DNA from: Geomonas silvestris
Lineage (GTDB): Bacteria > Desulfobacterota > Desulfuromonadia > Geobacterales > Geobacteraceae
Reading direction: 5' to 3'
Assembly: GCF_014193515.1 (NCBI RefSeq)
Contig: NZ_BLXX01000006.1
Coordinates: 176,931-240,930 of the forward strand
DNA: 64,000 nucleotides
This document shows, piece by piece, positions 18,652 through 28,817 of this stretch; the stretch's first letter is position 1, and every line of letters begins with the position of its first letter. The translations under genes and the position numbers were made by a program. A model generated the notes under the pieces. It saw only the letters and a program-made list of their open reading frames with translations, made no database searches and had not been told where the DNA came from.

Positions 18652-19608
18652 ATGAAGTGCACTTGCCCCAAATGCCAAGCTGATATCGAGCTCATCGTTC
18701 CCGAGGAGACTCCGGAATCCGGGACCACCGCGCCATGTCCGGCCTGTAACGTAAAGCTGAACATCTACCGGGAGTCCTTCGGCAGCAGGGCCCTGCACCG
18801 GACCGGCCAGGTTTCCTGCGCGGTCTGCGGTGCGGAGCTCGGCCCCCAACTGCATTGCCAGTCCTGCGGGGCATGCTTCCCCGACTTCCTGGTCGCTCAA
18901 CTCGGGCGGCGCAAGGCGCGGCGGCAAAGCAAGAAGGTCGCCCTCTCCTTCAGTCCGCTCCCCGCTCGGCAAACGCGTGCCATGGCGCTGCCGAGTCTCG
19001 ACGCCGCGCTGCAGCCCGAATCGGTAAAGAGCCCCTCCCGCAAAGGAATCGCCGCGGGGAACTCGAAAGCGATCCAGATCGCCGTCGCCTTGCTGGTCGT
19101 GGTTGCCCTGGCTGCCGGCGGCACCTTCTACTACTTCAAGATGGAGGCGGAGAAGCAGTTCGCCAAGAATTACGCCCTGGCGGCCTTCTGCCTCCAGGCC
19201 GGTATCGAGCGCGCTCAAAAGGCCAGCGCAAAGATGTCGACCGACTGGAAACAGCGCCAGGATGCCGGACAGGGGTATACCCCGCGCCTGAGCCCCGAGG
19301 ACGAACGCGGCTTTGGCTTGGTGGAAGCCAAACTCGACCCGACCATGGCCAAGCTGACCAAGCCGCCCGAGAAGTTCGGCGACTGCACCCCGGCCCTCGG
19401 CAAGCTCCGCGCGGTCTATAACAGGTGGCATGGCCTGGTGCAGACCCCTGGCAACTCACTGCAGGCATTCAACGACAACAGCGCCAAGATCGACCAGGAG
19501 TACAAGCAGGCGATCCGCGAGTTCAAATCTGCCATTCCCGGCAGCATGCGCGAGGAACTCACCAGCGCAAGCGTGAAGCTCAAGCTGCTGCGGCCGTTGG
19601 TGATGTAG
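18652..19608 (+). CDS. zinc-ribbon protein with one membrane segment
   Basis: 318 residues. Two CxxC pairs at the start (C5/C8 with C29/C32, then C56/C59 with C69/C72) form two zinc-ribbon-like knuckles. A basic linker follows, then one transmembrane helix (about 139-159, IAVALLVVVALAAGGTFYY) and a helical domain of about 150 residues, probably outside the membrane. No enzymatic motif was found. It lies 54 bp after the pseudopilin, so a link to it is possible but unproven. Confidence 0.65.
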   Translation: MKCTCPKCQADIELIVPEETPESGTTAPCPACNVKLNIYRESFGSRALHRTGQVSCAVCGAELGPQLHCQSCGACFPDFLVAQLGRRKARRQSKKVALSFSPLPARQTRAMALPSLDAALQPESVKSPSRKGIAAGNSKAIQIAVALLVVVALAAGGTFYYFKMEAEKQFAKNYALAAFCLQAGIERAQKASAKMSTDWKQRQDAGQGYTPRLSPEDERGFGLVEAKLDPTMAKLTKPPEKFGDCTPALGKLRAVYNRWHGLVQTPGNSLQAFNDNSAKIDQEYKQAIREFKSAIPGSMREELTSASVKLKLLRPLVM

Positions 19609-19624
19609 CTCCTGCTGAACCACG

Positions 19625-19666
19625 AAAAGAAAAGGGGATCCCCGCCAGGAGATCCCCTTTTCTTTT
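19625..19666. terminator. bidirectional Rho-independent terminator
   Basis: A near-perfect hairpin with arms AAAAGAAAAGGGGATC and GATCCCCTTTTCTTTT. It lies between the convergent zinc-ribbon and tcdA genes and has U-runs in both directions. Confidence 0.9.
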
Positions 19667-19703
19667 GACCCCACACCCCGAGGCGCAGCAGAGCGCCGCT
19701 CTC

Positions 19704-20489
19704 CTACCGGGCAGCGTCCGCCCCTGAAGCCAGAAGGTCGTTGACCACCACCCCCGCCATGGTCAAGCCGAAGATGGAAGGGATGAAGGAAACGCTCCCC
19801 AAAATCACCCGGCGGTGCTCGCAGGAGAAACGCTGGTCGTCCTTGTTGGGACAGATGCAGTTCCCCTTGCACCCGCCGTCTTTGATCTGCTGTTCCCGAT
19901 ACTCCTCTGTCGAGTAGACCACTTTCACATCCTGGGAGATCCCCTGTTTTTTCAAGAGCTTGCGGACCGAGCGGGCCATCCGGCACTTGGTGGTCTGCGA
20001 TATGTCGGCGACCTTGATCTGGGTAGGGTCCAGTTTGGCGGCCGCCCCCATGCTCGAGATGATCGGAATACTCCTATCGCGACAGGTCCGGATCAGGTGC
20101 AGCTTGCTGGTGATGTGGTCGATGGCGTCCACCACGTAGTCGTAGCCATCCCCCAGGAGGAGTTCGCTGTTTTCGGCCGCGTAAAAGTCCTGGTAGGGAA
20201 CGATCTCGGCCTGCGGGTTGATCAGACGCAGCCGCTGGGCCATCACCTGCACCTTTGCCTTGCCGACGGTACCGTCCATGGCGTGTAGCTGCCGGTTCAC
20301 GTTCGTAAGACAGATGTCGTCGAAATCGACGAGGACGAGACGCCCGACCCCGGCCCTACAGAGGGCTTCCGCGGCATAGCTGCCGACTCCCCCCAGGCCG
20401 AAGATGGCGACGCTGGCCTTGTTTAACTGATTGAGGCCGGCGGTGCCGACGAGAAGTTCGGTTCGTGAAAAACGGTGCAACTGTGACAT
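19704..20489 (-). CDS. tcdA: tRNA threonylcarbamoyladenosine dehydratase
   Basis: 261 residues. The start MSQLHRFSRTELLVG is preceded by AAGGA; a longer frame lacks a site. The ATP-binding loop is IFGLGGVGSYAAEAL, with DFDDICLTNVNRQ and VVDAIDHITSK typical of ThiF/HesA/E1-like enzymes. IKDGGCKGNCICPNK and RVILGSVSFIPSIFG are typical of TcdA (YgdL). It should cyclise t6A to ct6A at position 37 of ANN-decoding tRNAs, in the cytoplasm. Confidence 0.88.
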   Translation of the reverse strand: MSQLHRFSRTELLVGTAGLNQLNKASVAIFGLGGVGSYAAEALCRAGVGRLVLVDFDDICLTNVNRQLHAMDGTVGKAKVQVMAQRLRLINPQAEIVPYQDFYAAENSELLLGDGYDYVVDAIDHITSKLHLIRTCRDRSIPIISSMGAAAKLDPTQIKVADISQTTKCRMARSVRKLLKKQGISQDVKVVYSTEEYREQQIKDGGCKGNCICPNKDDQRFSCEHRRVILGSVSFIPSIFGLTMAGVVVNDLLASGADAAR

Positions 20490-20751
20490 AGCGATCCTTT
20501 GTGCAAGTGGCGTTGTGCGGGCCGCGCCGGCAGCGGACAGGGAAGAAAAGGCGCACGGCAGCCGAAAGTATGGCACAGCGCCCCCTCACATTAAAAGTAA
20601 AAGTTTTCCCCGCCCTCCTCCCGGCCGGCGCACGGTCGCTGGTCCTGTAGGAAATAAACGGTACACTCGTACAGGCCTGAGTGCTTGCAGCTGTTTTCTG
20701 GGCGGGGTACAGCAGCAGCCTCTGCTACACGTGACGCCGGGGACTCGATCA

Positions 20752-21897
20752 ATGCCGAACCAGACCACGACAATTCGCAGCAGTGCAGAAGACCTCTCCC
20801 TGCAGCGTGCCGTGCTTAGTACGGAGCGGCACCTGTGCGAGCTGCTCGATGCCATCCCGGACAACGTGATGCTGCTCAACGAAAACCGCCAGATACTCTA
20901 CGCCAACAAGACCCTCGAACAGTTCTGCGCGGCGCATGGGGTCTTCGGATTGATCGGGCTGAGGATCGGGGAGGCTTTCTCCTGCCAGAACGCGAACTGT
21001 GCCGTCGAGGGGTGCGGAAACGCTGAGCCCTGCAACCTCTGTGGCGCACTGGATGCGTCGCTGATCGCGCTGCGCGGCCAGCCGAGCTCCTTCGAGTGCC
21101 AGATCCTGCGCAACTCCCGCCGGGGTCCCGACGCTCTCGACCTGAGGGTCTCGGGCACCCCGCTGCACTGGAAATCAGGGCCGGCAGTTCTCCTGGTTGC
21201 CTCGGATATAAGCCACGTAAAGCGCCGCCAGGTGCTGGAGCGCCTCTTCTTCCACGACACCTTGAATACGGCTGGCACCATCAACCAGATCGCGGAAATG
21301 CTCATGCACGGCATTCTCGATTTCGAGGCGGCCAAACAGGACCTTTGGCAGGCTTCCCAGATGCTCGTGCGGGAGATACGGGGCCAGAGCCAACTCTTTG
21401 CGGCGGAGAACGAGGAATTGCGCGTCGAGTTCGGCCTGGTGCTGGTGCGGGAGTTACTGGAATCAGTGGCTGCGCTGTTTCGCAACAACGAGGCGGGACT
21501 GGGAAAACGGGTTGTCATCAAGGAAGAGACTGCGGGGTTACTGCTTTTAAGCGACAATGCCCTGCTGACCCGGGTGCTGGGGAATCTCCTAAAGAACGCC
21601 CTGGAGGCCTCGCACCCAGGCGAGGTGGTCACCCTGGGGTGCCGACGCGAAGAAACCGACATCGTGCTCTGGTGTCACAACGAAGGTGTCCTGACGCGCG
21701 AGGTTCAGATGCAGATCTTCCGGCGCTCCTTTTCCACCAAGGGCTCCGGCCGCGGTATCGGCACCTACAGCATCAAGCTTTTGAGCGAAAAATACTTGCA
21801 AGGAAAGGTGGAACTCGTTTCCACTCCGCAGACCGGAACCTTGTTCACCCTCACCTTCCCCATCGCCCCCCGCCAGGAAAACCCCGTTGCACCCTAG
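20752..21897 (+). CDS. PAS-containing sensor histidine kinase, no membrane segment
   Basis: 381 residues from ATG 20752, with GGGGA 8 bases upstream. The PAS domain is about 25-150 (LLDAIPDNVMLLNENRQILYANKTL) and contains a cysteine-rich insert (CQNANCAVEGCGNAEPCNLC) that could bind metal or heme. The phospho-acceptor is near H168 (FFHDTLNTAG). The ATPase domain has NLLKNALEAS and GSGRGIGTYSIKLL. No response regulator is adjacent, so it is an orphan kinase, probably cytoplasmic. Confidence 0.85.
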   Translation: MPNQTTTIRSSAEDLSLQRAVLSTERHLCELLDAIPDNVMLLNENRQILYANKTLEQFCAAHGVFGLIGLRIGEAFSCQNANCAVEGCGNAEPCNLCGALDASLIALRGQPSSFECQILRNSRRGPDALDLRVSGTPLHWKSGPAVLLVASDISHVKRRQVLERLFFHDTLNTAGTINQIAEMLMHGILDFEAAKQDLWQASQMLVREIRGQSQLFAAENEELRVEFGLVLVRELLESVAALFRNNEAGLGKRVVIKEETAGLLLLSDNALLTRVLGNLLKNALEASHPGEVVTLGCRREETDIVLWCHNEGVLTREVQMQIFRRSFSTKGSGRGIGTYSIKLLSEKYLQGKVELVSTPQTGTLFTLTFPIAPRQENPVAP

Positions 21898-22015
21898 ACG
21901 CACTCCCTTCTCCTGCCCCCCTCGCCTCAGCCCCTGATCACCCAAAGAAGCCCCCCAGTTACCGTGGCACGTCAGGGAGATACCTGGAGAGACAGAACGG
22001 AGCCCAGCCCTGCAT

Positions 22016-22273
22016 TTAGCGGCGCGGGAGCGGGTTGCCGGACTCGGTGCGGATCCTCTCGAACCCTTCTTCGCGGGCAACCTGCTCATCGTAGGTGTAA
22101 AAGATCGCGTAGCTGCTGCCGATGCCGTGGGGGTCCAACTGGACACCCTTTGCCTCCCACCGTTTGAAGAGCGAGACGGTATCCTCAAAGATCTTGATGA
22201 AGTCGCCGATGGACTTGGCTTGGCTCACATCGATCTTGTACTGGTGCACATGCTCGTAGCGAATGACTGACAT
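22016..22273 (-). CDS. small hypothetical protein
   Basis: 85 residues. The start MSVIRYEHVHQYK is chosen because GGGAGGGGG lies just ahead of it. No signal or membrane segment. The pattern DFIKIFEDTVSLFKRWEAKG and the aromatic-rich SSYAIFYTYDEQVAREEG suggest a compact alpha/beta protein. I do not recognise the family. It is a single-gene unit between the kinase and the efflux operon. Confidence 0.6.
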   Translation of the reverse strand: MSVIRYEHVHQYKIDVSQAKSIGDFIKIFEDTVSLFKRWEAKGVQLDPHGIGSSYAIFYTYDEQVAREEGFERIRTESGNPLPRR

Positions 22274-22423
22274 ACCCCCTCCCAAATACGACATTACGCC
22301 GCGCTAATTGTAGCGTGGTTCTGGAAGGAGGCAAAGGTCTGTCCGCTATTTTCAGAGTGGGCTGGGCAAAGAACCAGAAACCGTCTGTCACCGGCCGCCA
22401 CGGCGCCGCCCGGGGGAAAATCG

Positions 22424-23908
22424 CTATTTTGCCCGCTGGTACAGCTCGTCCGCCTGCGCGGCGCTCACCTTGATGCCCTGGCGCTCCAGCAGTTCGCCGG
22501 TAACCCGCCAAAGCGTAGTGAGGGCGTTGTTGTAGTCGACCAGCGCCTGGATCTGGGTGGCCTTGGCGGAAACCAGGTCGTTCTCCACATCGAAGACGTC
22601 CTTGGTGGTGGCAAGCCCCACCGCATTCTTGGTACGGAAGGCCCTGAGCCGCTCTTCGGCGTAGGCGGTGCCGCGCGAGGTGACCTCGATCTGCCGGAAG
22701 CTGGTGTCGACCAGCCGCAAGGCGGCTCTTACCTCGTTCGCCACCCCCGACTCGAGGCTGCGCAACTGCGTCTGGGCCTGTTCGAGCACCAGCTTGCTCT
22801 TGATGTAGTCGTTCTCCGCCGCACGGTTGCCGATCGGGTAGCTGAACTGCAGCCCGATTCCCCAGGTGGGAAAGTCGGCCTTCAGCGTCCTTTCGTAGGC
22901 CCCGCCGAAGCGGGGATCGTACCCCTGAAAGCCGAAGTTGGCGGTAACGGAAAGGTCAGGCAGGGTGCGGTTTTTGGCGACCCGGCGCTGCAGTTCGTCG
23001 ATCCGCAGGTTCGCCCGTTGCGCGGCGAGCTCGGGTCGGTTGGACAAGGCCCGGGTAAGCGCCTCCGGTTCGGCCAGGGTTACCAGCTCGCGCATGGGGG
23101 GCTCGGCGGTCAAGATGTCGGCAGCATTTTCCAGCTGCAGAATCAGGCGCAGCACGTCGACCTGGTCCCGCACCGCGCGCTCGGCATCGATCACCTCTTT
23201 TTCCCGGGACGCCGCAGAAAACTCGGCGTTGAGTATCTCCATGGCCGGCAGCACCCCCGCCTTCACCCTGCCGCGGGTCTCCTCGAGTATCTTTTGCGCC
23301 AGGGCAAGCGAGGTCCGTTTGACCTGCAGCAGCTCGCGCAGGTTGTAGAGCTTGAAGTAGTCGTTGCGGACCTGCGCCACGGTGTCGGCAAGCTTGGTCC
23401 GGTAGCGCGCCAGCGACCCCTCCTTGCCGAAGCGGGCGACCTCTATGGTAAGCTCGGTGGTCTCGCGGCCGAAGTTGCGCAAAAGCGGCTGGCTCGCGCT
23501 GACAGAGAAACCGTTATTGTAGTAGCTGTTCGAGTTGCTGATCCACCCGGAGCTGCCGCTTACCCCAAGCGTGCCGCCGGTAGGGAGCTGCTGGGTAACG
23601 CCGGCCGTGGCGCTGAAGGTATCGATGTTGATCGGCGTGAAGAAAAAGGTCTCGGTGGTGGAGGAGCGGCTGTAGTTCACCGAGGCGTTCAGCACGGGGT
23701 CGTAGATCCCCAGCGCGCGGTAGATGTCGGCCTGGGCCTGGGCCGGGTTGTAGAGCTCCACCTTGAGGTCGAGGTTGCGTTCGAAGCTCAGGCGCACGGC
23801 GTCGTTCAGGGTAAGCCTGAGCGGGGCGGGCTCCGCATGAACGAGTCCCACTCCCATCATAAGTGAGCCGGCGAGGGTAACCGCCGCGATGCGTGTCATG
23901 GTCATCAT
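22424..23908 (-). CDS. TolC-family outer-membrane efflux protein
   Basis: 494 residues from the ATG after AGGAAAGG. The signal peptide ends near VHAEPAP. Two repeats of the outer-membrane-efflux fold are visible, each beginning with a long helical segment (LNDAVRLSFERNLDLKVELYN; EALTRALSNRPELAAQRANL). The C-terminal part has YAEERLRAFRTKNAVG, as in TolC relatives. It is the last gene of the leftward operon macA-like, ATPase, permease, tolC-like, and should form the outer-membrane duct. Confidence 0.9.
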   Translation of the reverse strand: MMTMTRIAAVTLAGSLMMGVGLVHAEPAPLRLTLNDAVRLSFERNLDLKVELYNPAQAQADIYRALGIYDPVLNASVNYSRSSTTETFFFTPINIDTFSATAGVTQQLPTGGTLGVSGSSGWISNSNSYYNNGFSVSASQPLLRNFGRETTELTIEVARFGKEGSLARYRTKLADTVAQVRNDYFKLYNLRELLQVKRTSLALAQKILEETRGRVKAGVLPAMEILNAEFSAASREKEVIDAERAVRDQVDVLRLILQLENAADILTAEPPMRELVTLAEPEALTRALSNRPELAAQRANLRIDELQRRVAKNRTLPDLSVTANFGFQGYDPRFGGAYERTLKADFPTWGIGLQFSYPIGNRAAENDYIKSKLVLEQAQTQLRSLESGVANEVRAALRLVDTSFRQIEVTSRGTAYAEERLRAFRTKNAVGLATTKDVFDVENDLVSAKATQIQALVDYNNALTTLWRVTGELLERQGIKVSAAQADELYQRAK

Positions 23909-23935
23909 GGATCCTTTCCTCAAAAGCCCCCTCCC

Positions 23936-25161
23936 CTACTCGTAGCGCAAGGCCTCGATGGGGTTGAGCGAAGCTGCCTTGCGTGCCGGGTAAAAACCGA
24001 AAAAGACCCCGACACCGGCGGAAAACGCGAAGGCGATGGCGATGGTCTGCACCGAGATGAGGGTCGGCCAGCCGACGACGGAGGCGACCAGCCGGGCGCC
24101 GCCTACCCCCAGGAGCATGCCGATGATCCCGCCACAGGTGGTCAGAAGCACCGCCTCGGTGAGAAACTGCAGCATGATGTCCCGCGTCTTGGCCCCGATC
24201 GCGATCCTGATGCCGATCTCCCGGGTCCGCTCGGTGACCGAGACCAGCATGATGTTCATGATGCCGATCCCCCCAACGACGAGCGATATCGAGGCCACCG
24301 CACCTAGCAATAGGGACATGACGCGGGTGGATTGTTCGGAAATTGCGAGGATCTCCGACAGGTTCCGGATGCTGTAGTCGGCCTCCCGGCCGGGCCCTAC
24401 CCGGTGGCGCTGGTTCAACAGGGCGACGACTTCCTCCTCGGCCTTTTTGAGCACCCCGGCACTTTGCGCCTGGATCATCATGGCCCCCACCGCATTGGGG
24501 AACTGGCTCCCCAGGAGTTTGCGCTGCGCGGTGCGTAACGGGACGTAGATGACGTCATCCTGATCCTGCCCCTGGGGGGATTGCCCCTTGCGCCCCAAGA
24601 GGCCGATCACCGTGAAGGGGATCTTCTTGACCCGGATGATCTTGCCGATCGGGTCGGAGGAACCGAACAGGTTGTCCGCAACGGTCTGCCCGATCAGGCA
24701 GTTCTTCGAAGCGCCGTCGACGTCGGATTGTGAGATGTTGCGCCCGGCCACGATGGTCCAGTCCCGGACCGCGATCACCTCAGGGGTTACCCCGTTAACC
24801 ACCGTGGACCAGTTCTGGTTCCCGTAGACCACCTGGGCGGAGCCGCGCACCGTCGGCGCCACCTCGGCCACCGACGGGCACTCGGCCCGGATCGCCTTCG
24901 CGTCGTCGTAGGTCAGGTTCTGGGCGCCGCCCGTGCCGCTGCGCATGCCGCCGCTGGTCAAGGAGCCCGGGAGCACCAGCAACAGGTTGCTGCCGATGCT
25001 GGAGATCTGGTCCGAGATCATCTTGCTGGCACCCGAGCCGATGGCGACCATGATGATGACCGCCGCGATACCGATGATGATCCCCAGCATGGTGAGCAGG
25101 GCACGCATCTTGTTGACCCGCAGCGCCCGAAGCGCAATGAGCAGACTTTGCAGGAAGGTGC

Positions 25162-25165
<4 letters not shown>
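23936..25165 (-). CDS. MacB-type ABC transporter permease (separate from ATPase)
   Basis: 409 residues. One N-terminal membrane helix, a large periplasmic domain (about 50-280) and three C-terminal helices match the FtsX/MacB permease layout. MLVSVTERTREIGIRIAIGAKTRDI is the family's coupling motif, and PARKAASLNPIEALRYE ends the protein. It overlaps the ATPase gene by 4 bp (ATGA). In MacB the two parts are fused; here they are two chains. Confidence 0.9.
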
Positions 25166-25887
<722 letters not shown>

Positions 25888-27120
25888 CTAAAACCTCGGT
25901 CCCATGGGCGGCCCCATGCCTTGCTTCTTGGACGGTGCCACCTGCTCGACGATCACCTCGTCCCCCTCTTTGAGAGATCCCGCGACCACCTCCACGAAGC
26001 TTGCGTCCGAGATCCCGGTAGTGACGCTGACCGGCACCGGTTGTTGCCCCTTGAGGAGGTAAACCTTCTGCGAGGGTCCTTTTTTGACCCGGTCCGTAGC
26101 AACGGGAGGTTTTCCGGCAGCGCCTGCGCCGTCTTGGGGTGCGGTCTTCGGGGCGCCCGGCTTCTCGTCCTTGCCCGGTTTCGGCTTGAAGCGCAGCGCC
26201 GCACTGGGAAGCTTGAGGACCGTATCTTTTTTCTGGGTCTGCACCGAGACGTTCGCGGTCATCCCCGGTTTGAGCCTAAGGTCGCGGTTGTCCACGGCGA
26301 TCACCGTCACGTAGGTCACCACGTTCTGGTTCACGACCGGTGCGTTTCTGATCTGTACCACGGTGCCGGTGAACTGCTGGTCGGGATAGGCGTCTACCGT
26401 AAAGGTGGCTGTTTGGCCGAGCTTCACCCGGCTAATGTCCGACTCGTCGACGCTGGTATCGATCTGCATCTTGGTGAGGTCTTGGGCGATGGTGAAGAGG
26501 GTCGGCGTCTGAAAGGATGCCGCCACGGTCTGCCCGACGTCGACGCTGCGGGAGACGACGATGCCGTCTACCGGGGACCGGATGGTTGAATAGGTGAGGT
26601 TGGTCTGTGCCTGCTTCAGGGCACCCTTGGACTGGACGAGGCTTGCCTCGGCCGCGCTCACTCCGGCCTGGGCGGAATCGTAGGCGGTCTGGGCGCTGTC
26701 CAGGTCGCTTTGGGCGATGATCCCCTGTTCGAGCAGTTGCCTGTTGCGGGACAGGGTCCGCTTGGTGTCAGCCAGGGTGACCCGCGCCTTGGCGAGGTTT
26801 GCCTCGGCGCTTAAGACATTGCCGGTGGCCTGCTGTACGGCAGCACCCAGCAGTGCAGGGTCGATCTGCGCGATAGGCTGTCCCTTTTTTACCGGCGAGT
26901 TGTAGTCGACGTAGAGCTTGGCGAGGGTTCCCGAGACCTGGGTACCGACCTGGACGGTGACCACGGCGTTGAGGGTGCCGGTCGCCGAGACGGCTGAAAG
27001 GATGCTCCCCCGCTCGACCTTGAGGGTCTTGAACTGCGGTGCAGGGGGCTTTTTCAGGAACTGGTAACCGACACCGATGAGGGCCACCAGCGCCACCGCG
27101 ATGCCAATGATTTTTTTCAC
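25888..27120 (-). CDS. MacA-type periplasmic adaptor of tripartite efflux
   Basis: 410 residues. The GTG at 27120 is preceded by GAGGT; a TTG at 27135 is an alternative. An N-terminal anchor (KKIIGIAVALVALIGVGYQF) is followed by VSATGTLNAVVTVQVGTQVSG (barrel-sandwich), a coiled-coil hairpin at about 100-190 and IRSPVDGIVVSRSVDVGQTV. This is the membrane-fusion-protein layout. It links the ATPase/permease to the TolC-like duct. The C-terminal region has a Pro/Ala/Lys-rich insert. The substrate is unknown. Confidence 0.9.
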   Translation of the reverse strand: MKKIIGIAVALVALIGVGYQFLKKPPAPQFKTLKVERGSILSAVSATGTLNAVVTVQVGTQVSGTLAKLYVDYNSPVKKGQPIAQIDPALLGAAVQQATGNVLSAEANLAKARVTLADTKRTLSRNRQLLEQGIIAQSDLDSAQTAYDSAQAGVSAAEASLVQSKGALKQAQTNLTYSTIRSPVDGIVVSRSVDVGQTVAASFQTPTLFTIAQDLTKMQIDTSVDESDISRVKLGQTATFTVDAYPDQQFTGTVVQIRNAPVVNQNVVTYVTVIAVDNRDLRLKPGMTANVSVQTQKKDTVLKLPSAALRFKPKPGKDEKPGAPKTAPQDGAGAAGKPPVATDRVKKGPSQKVYLLKGQQPVPVSVTTGISDASFVEVVAGSLKEGDEVIVEQVAPSKKQGMGPPMGPRF

Positions 27121-27215
27121 GTGCGACCTCGGCAAAGCCAGTAAACGGTATGCGCACTGGCTCGCAAGAAGATGAAAATAGCAACGGCACCGTCGAGGTC
27201 GATTGCCCCCGACGG

Positions 27216-27261
27216 TATCCGCGGGCCACGAGGCAGAAAGACACCCCGCAGCCCGCGGATA
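27216..27261. repeat. inverted repeat upstream of the efflux operon
   Basis: TATCCGCGGGC at 27216 is repeated inverted as GCCCGCGGATA at 27251, with a 24-base interval. It lies about 100 bp ahead of the adaptor gene and could be an operator or an RNA hairpin. Confidence 0.5.
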
Positions 27262-27618
27262 CTAGCACAGCGGGGTTGGATTATAAAGGCTGTTTTCTTC
27301 TTGATCGCACCCCTCCTCTCCACGCAGTCCCGCGCTCTCCCTTAATTCCAAATAGCACCGACTGCAACGGCCCCTCCGGATCCACTCCCATTCCAAACGC
27401 TTCCCCCCCGTAGTTGGTCGGCGGCCTACGCGTCTCTCGTGAAGAAGCCATCTCTTCTACAAAAATGTTCATGCATCACATAAATGATTAGGTGCAAATA
27501 ACTGTATTTGTGTTGTTTTCTTCGTTTTTGTGAAGTAGTATGCGCCAACATTAAAACAAGAGACGGTGGAGTTGCAACCAGGTAGGAAAAAGAATCTTAA
27601 TCATTGGAAAAGCTCTGC
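27262..27618. other. intergenic stretch without a supported gene
   Basis: About 350 bp between the divergent efflux operon and the PAP2 gene. The right half is AT-rich and includes a possible promoter for PAP2 (TTGTTT, 17 bp, TAGTAT, about 27513-27541). No RNA or repeat recognised. Confidence 0.4.
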
Positions 27619-28527
27619 ATGGTAAGGAAGCTCATAGCCGGACTCGTCTTACTCAGTAGCACCGTATCATGTCTATCAGCAAACGCAGCGTCCCTGGAAG
27701 ATCCTGCACCTTTAGCTAGTACAGCAGCGCTTCCCGCTTCCGACAACCATGAAGTAAATCCCGACTTGAACGTTACAGACAATTCGAGCAATCTTGACCT
27801 TAATTACGTTAAGAGCTATCTGACAGATTCCGCCAAGATCGTCACCATGCCCTTTCATTGGGACAAAAAGGACTGGCTCAAACTGGGGATGGTGGTGGGT
27901 GCCACCGGAAGCCTGATGCTCTTGGACCAGAAGATCAAGACCTTCTCCCAGAACAACAAAAGCCCGGTGGCGTCCAAGTTTGCGGTCTTGGGTAACGACC
28001 TTGGTAACGGGGCGTATACCCTCCCCGCTGTCGGCTCATTTTACCTCTACGGCTACCTGGCCGACGACAACAAGGCGAGGAAGACCTCCCTGCTCGCCCT
28101 GGAGAGCTTCGCCCTATCCGGCCTTCTCACCTCCGGGCTCAAGGTGTTGGCGGAGCGCCACCGCCCCAGTACCGGCGACCTCCCTACCGCCTGGGATGGT
28201 CCCCGGGTCAGCATGAAAAACCTGTCGTTCAGCTCAGGGCACACCGCATCGGCATTCTCCATCGCAACGGTATTCGCAGAGCAGTACAAAGACCATGCCT
28301 GGGTCCCCCCGGTAGCCTACAGCCTGGCCACCTTGACCGGCCTGTCGCGCATTTACTCGAACGCCCACTGGAGCTCTGACGTCTTTTTCGGCGGTGCTAT
28401 AGGCTATTTCATGAGCAAGGCTATCCTGAAACTTCGTAAGGATGACGAGAAAACTGCCACCCACCTGATGATTCTCCCTGCGGTCAGCAAGGAAATGACC
28501 GGGGTCCGCGTCAAGTACGATTTTTAA
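27619..28527 (+). CDS. PAP2-family membrane-associated phosphatase
   Basis: 302 residues from the ATG at 27619 (a TTG at 27604 is possible). The signal sequence ends about SANAAS. The three PAP2 motifs are present: KVLAERHRP, SFSSGHTAS and SRIYSNAHWSSDV, giving the catalytic His residues and the Arg/Lys phosphate pocket. Several hydrophobic segments lie between them. Family members dephosphorylate undecaprenyl-diphosphate or phosphatidic or lipid A phosphates; which applies is unknown. Confidence 0.88.
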   Translation: MVRKLIAGLVLLSSTVSCLSANAASLEDPAPLASTAALPASDNHEVNPDLNVTDNSSNLDLNYVKSYLTDSAKIVTMPFHWDKKDWLKLGMVVGATGSLMLLDQKIKTFSQNNKSPVASKFAVLGNDLGNGAYTLPAVGSFYLYGYLADDNKARKTSLLALESFALSGLLTSGLKVLAERHRPSTGDLPTAWDGPRVSMKNLSFSSGHTASAFSIATVFAEQYKDHAWVPPVAYSLATLTGLSRIYSNAHWSSDVFFGGAIGYFMSKAILKLRKDDEKTATHLMILPAVSKEMTGVRVKYDF

Positions 28528-28739
28528 CCCGCCCTGCCCCGCGCCGCTTCCTCCCCGGGAGCGGCGCCACCCCCACCTTCCCCCACCACATCCTCAAGCC
28601 GCACATCTGCTCCTCATGTGTACCAACGCGAAAACCAGTCAAAGCGCCGAGTGCGTAAAGCCACGCCCCAGGCGGGTTGAGCAGGCGTAGCGCCTTGACC
28701 GGGTATCGCTAAGACACCGAGCGCCCGCAGCTTTATTAA

Positions 28740-28767
28740 TTGACACCAACCTCGCTCCGGGTAAAAT
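28740..28767 (+). promoter_or_regulatory. sigma-70 promoter of the superoxide dismutase gene
   Basis: TTGACA (28740-28745), 16 bp, TAAAAT (28762-28767). It lies about 50 bp ahead of the ATG at 28818. Confidence 0.55.
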
Positions 28768-28817
28768 TGCCGAGTCACCGAAAAACTCCTCAAAACTCGA
28801 CACGTAAGGAGATCATC

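Noticed and set aside
18085-19431. Long open frame on the minus strand over the pseudopilin and zinc-ribbon genes
   Set aside because: It is antisense to two genes with clear motifs, has no ribosome binding site and no family resemblance. It is an effect of high GC at third positions.
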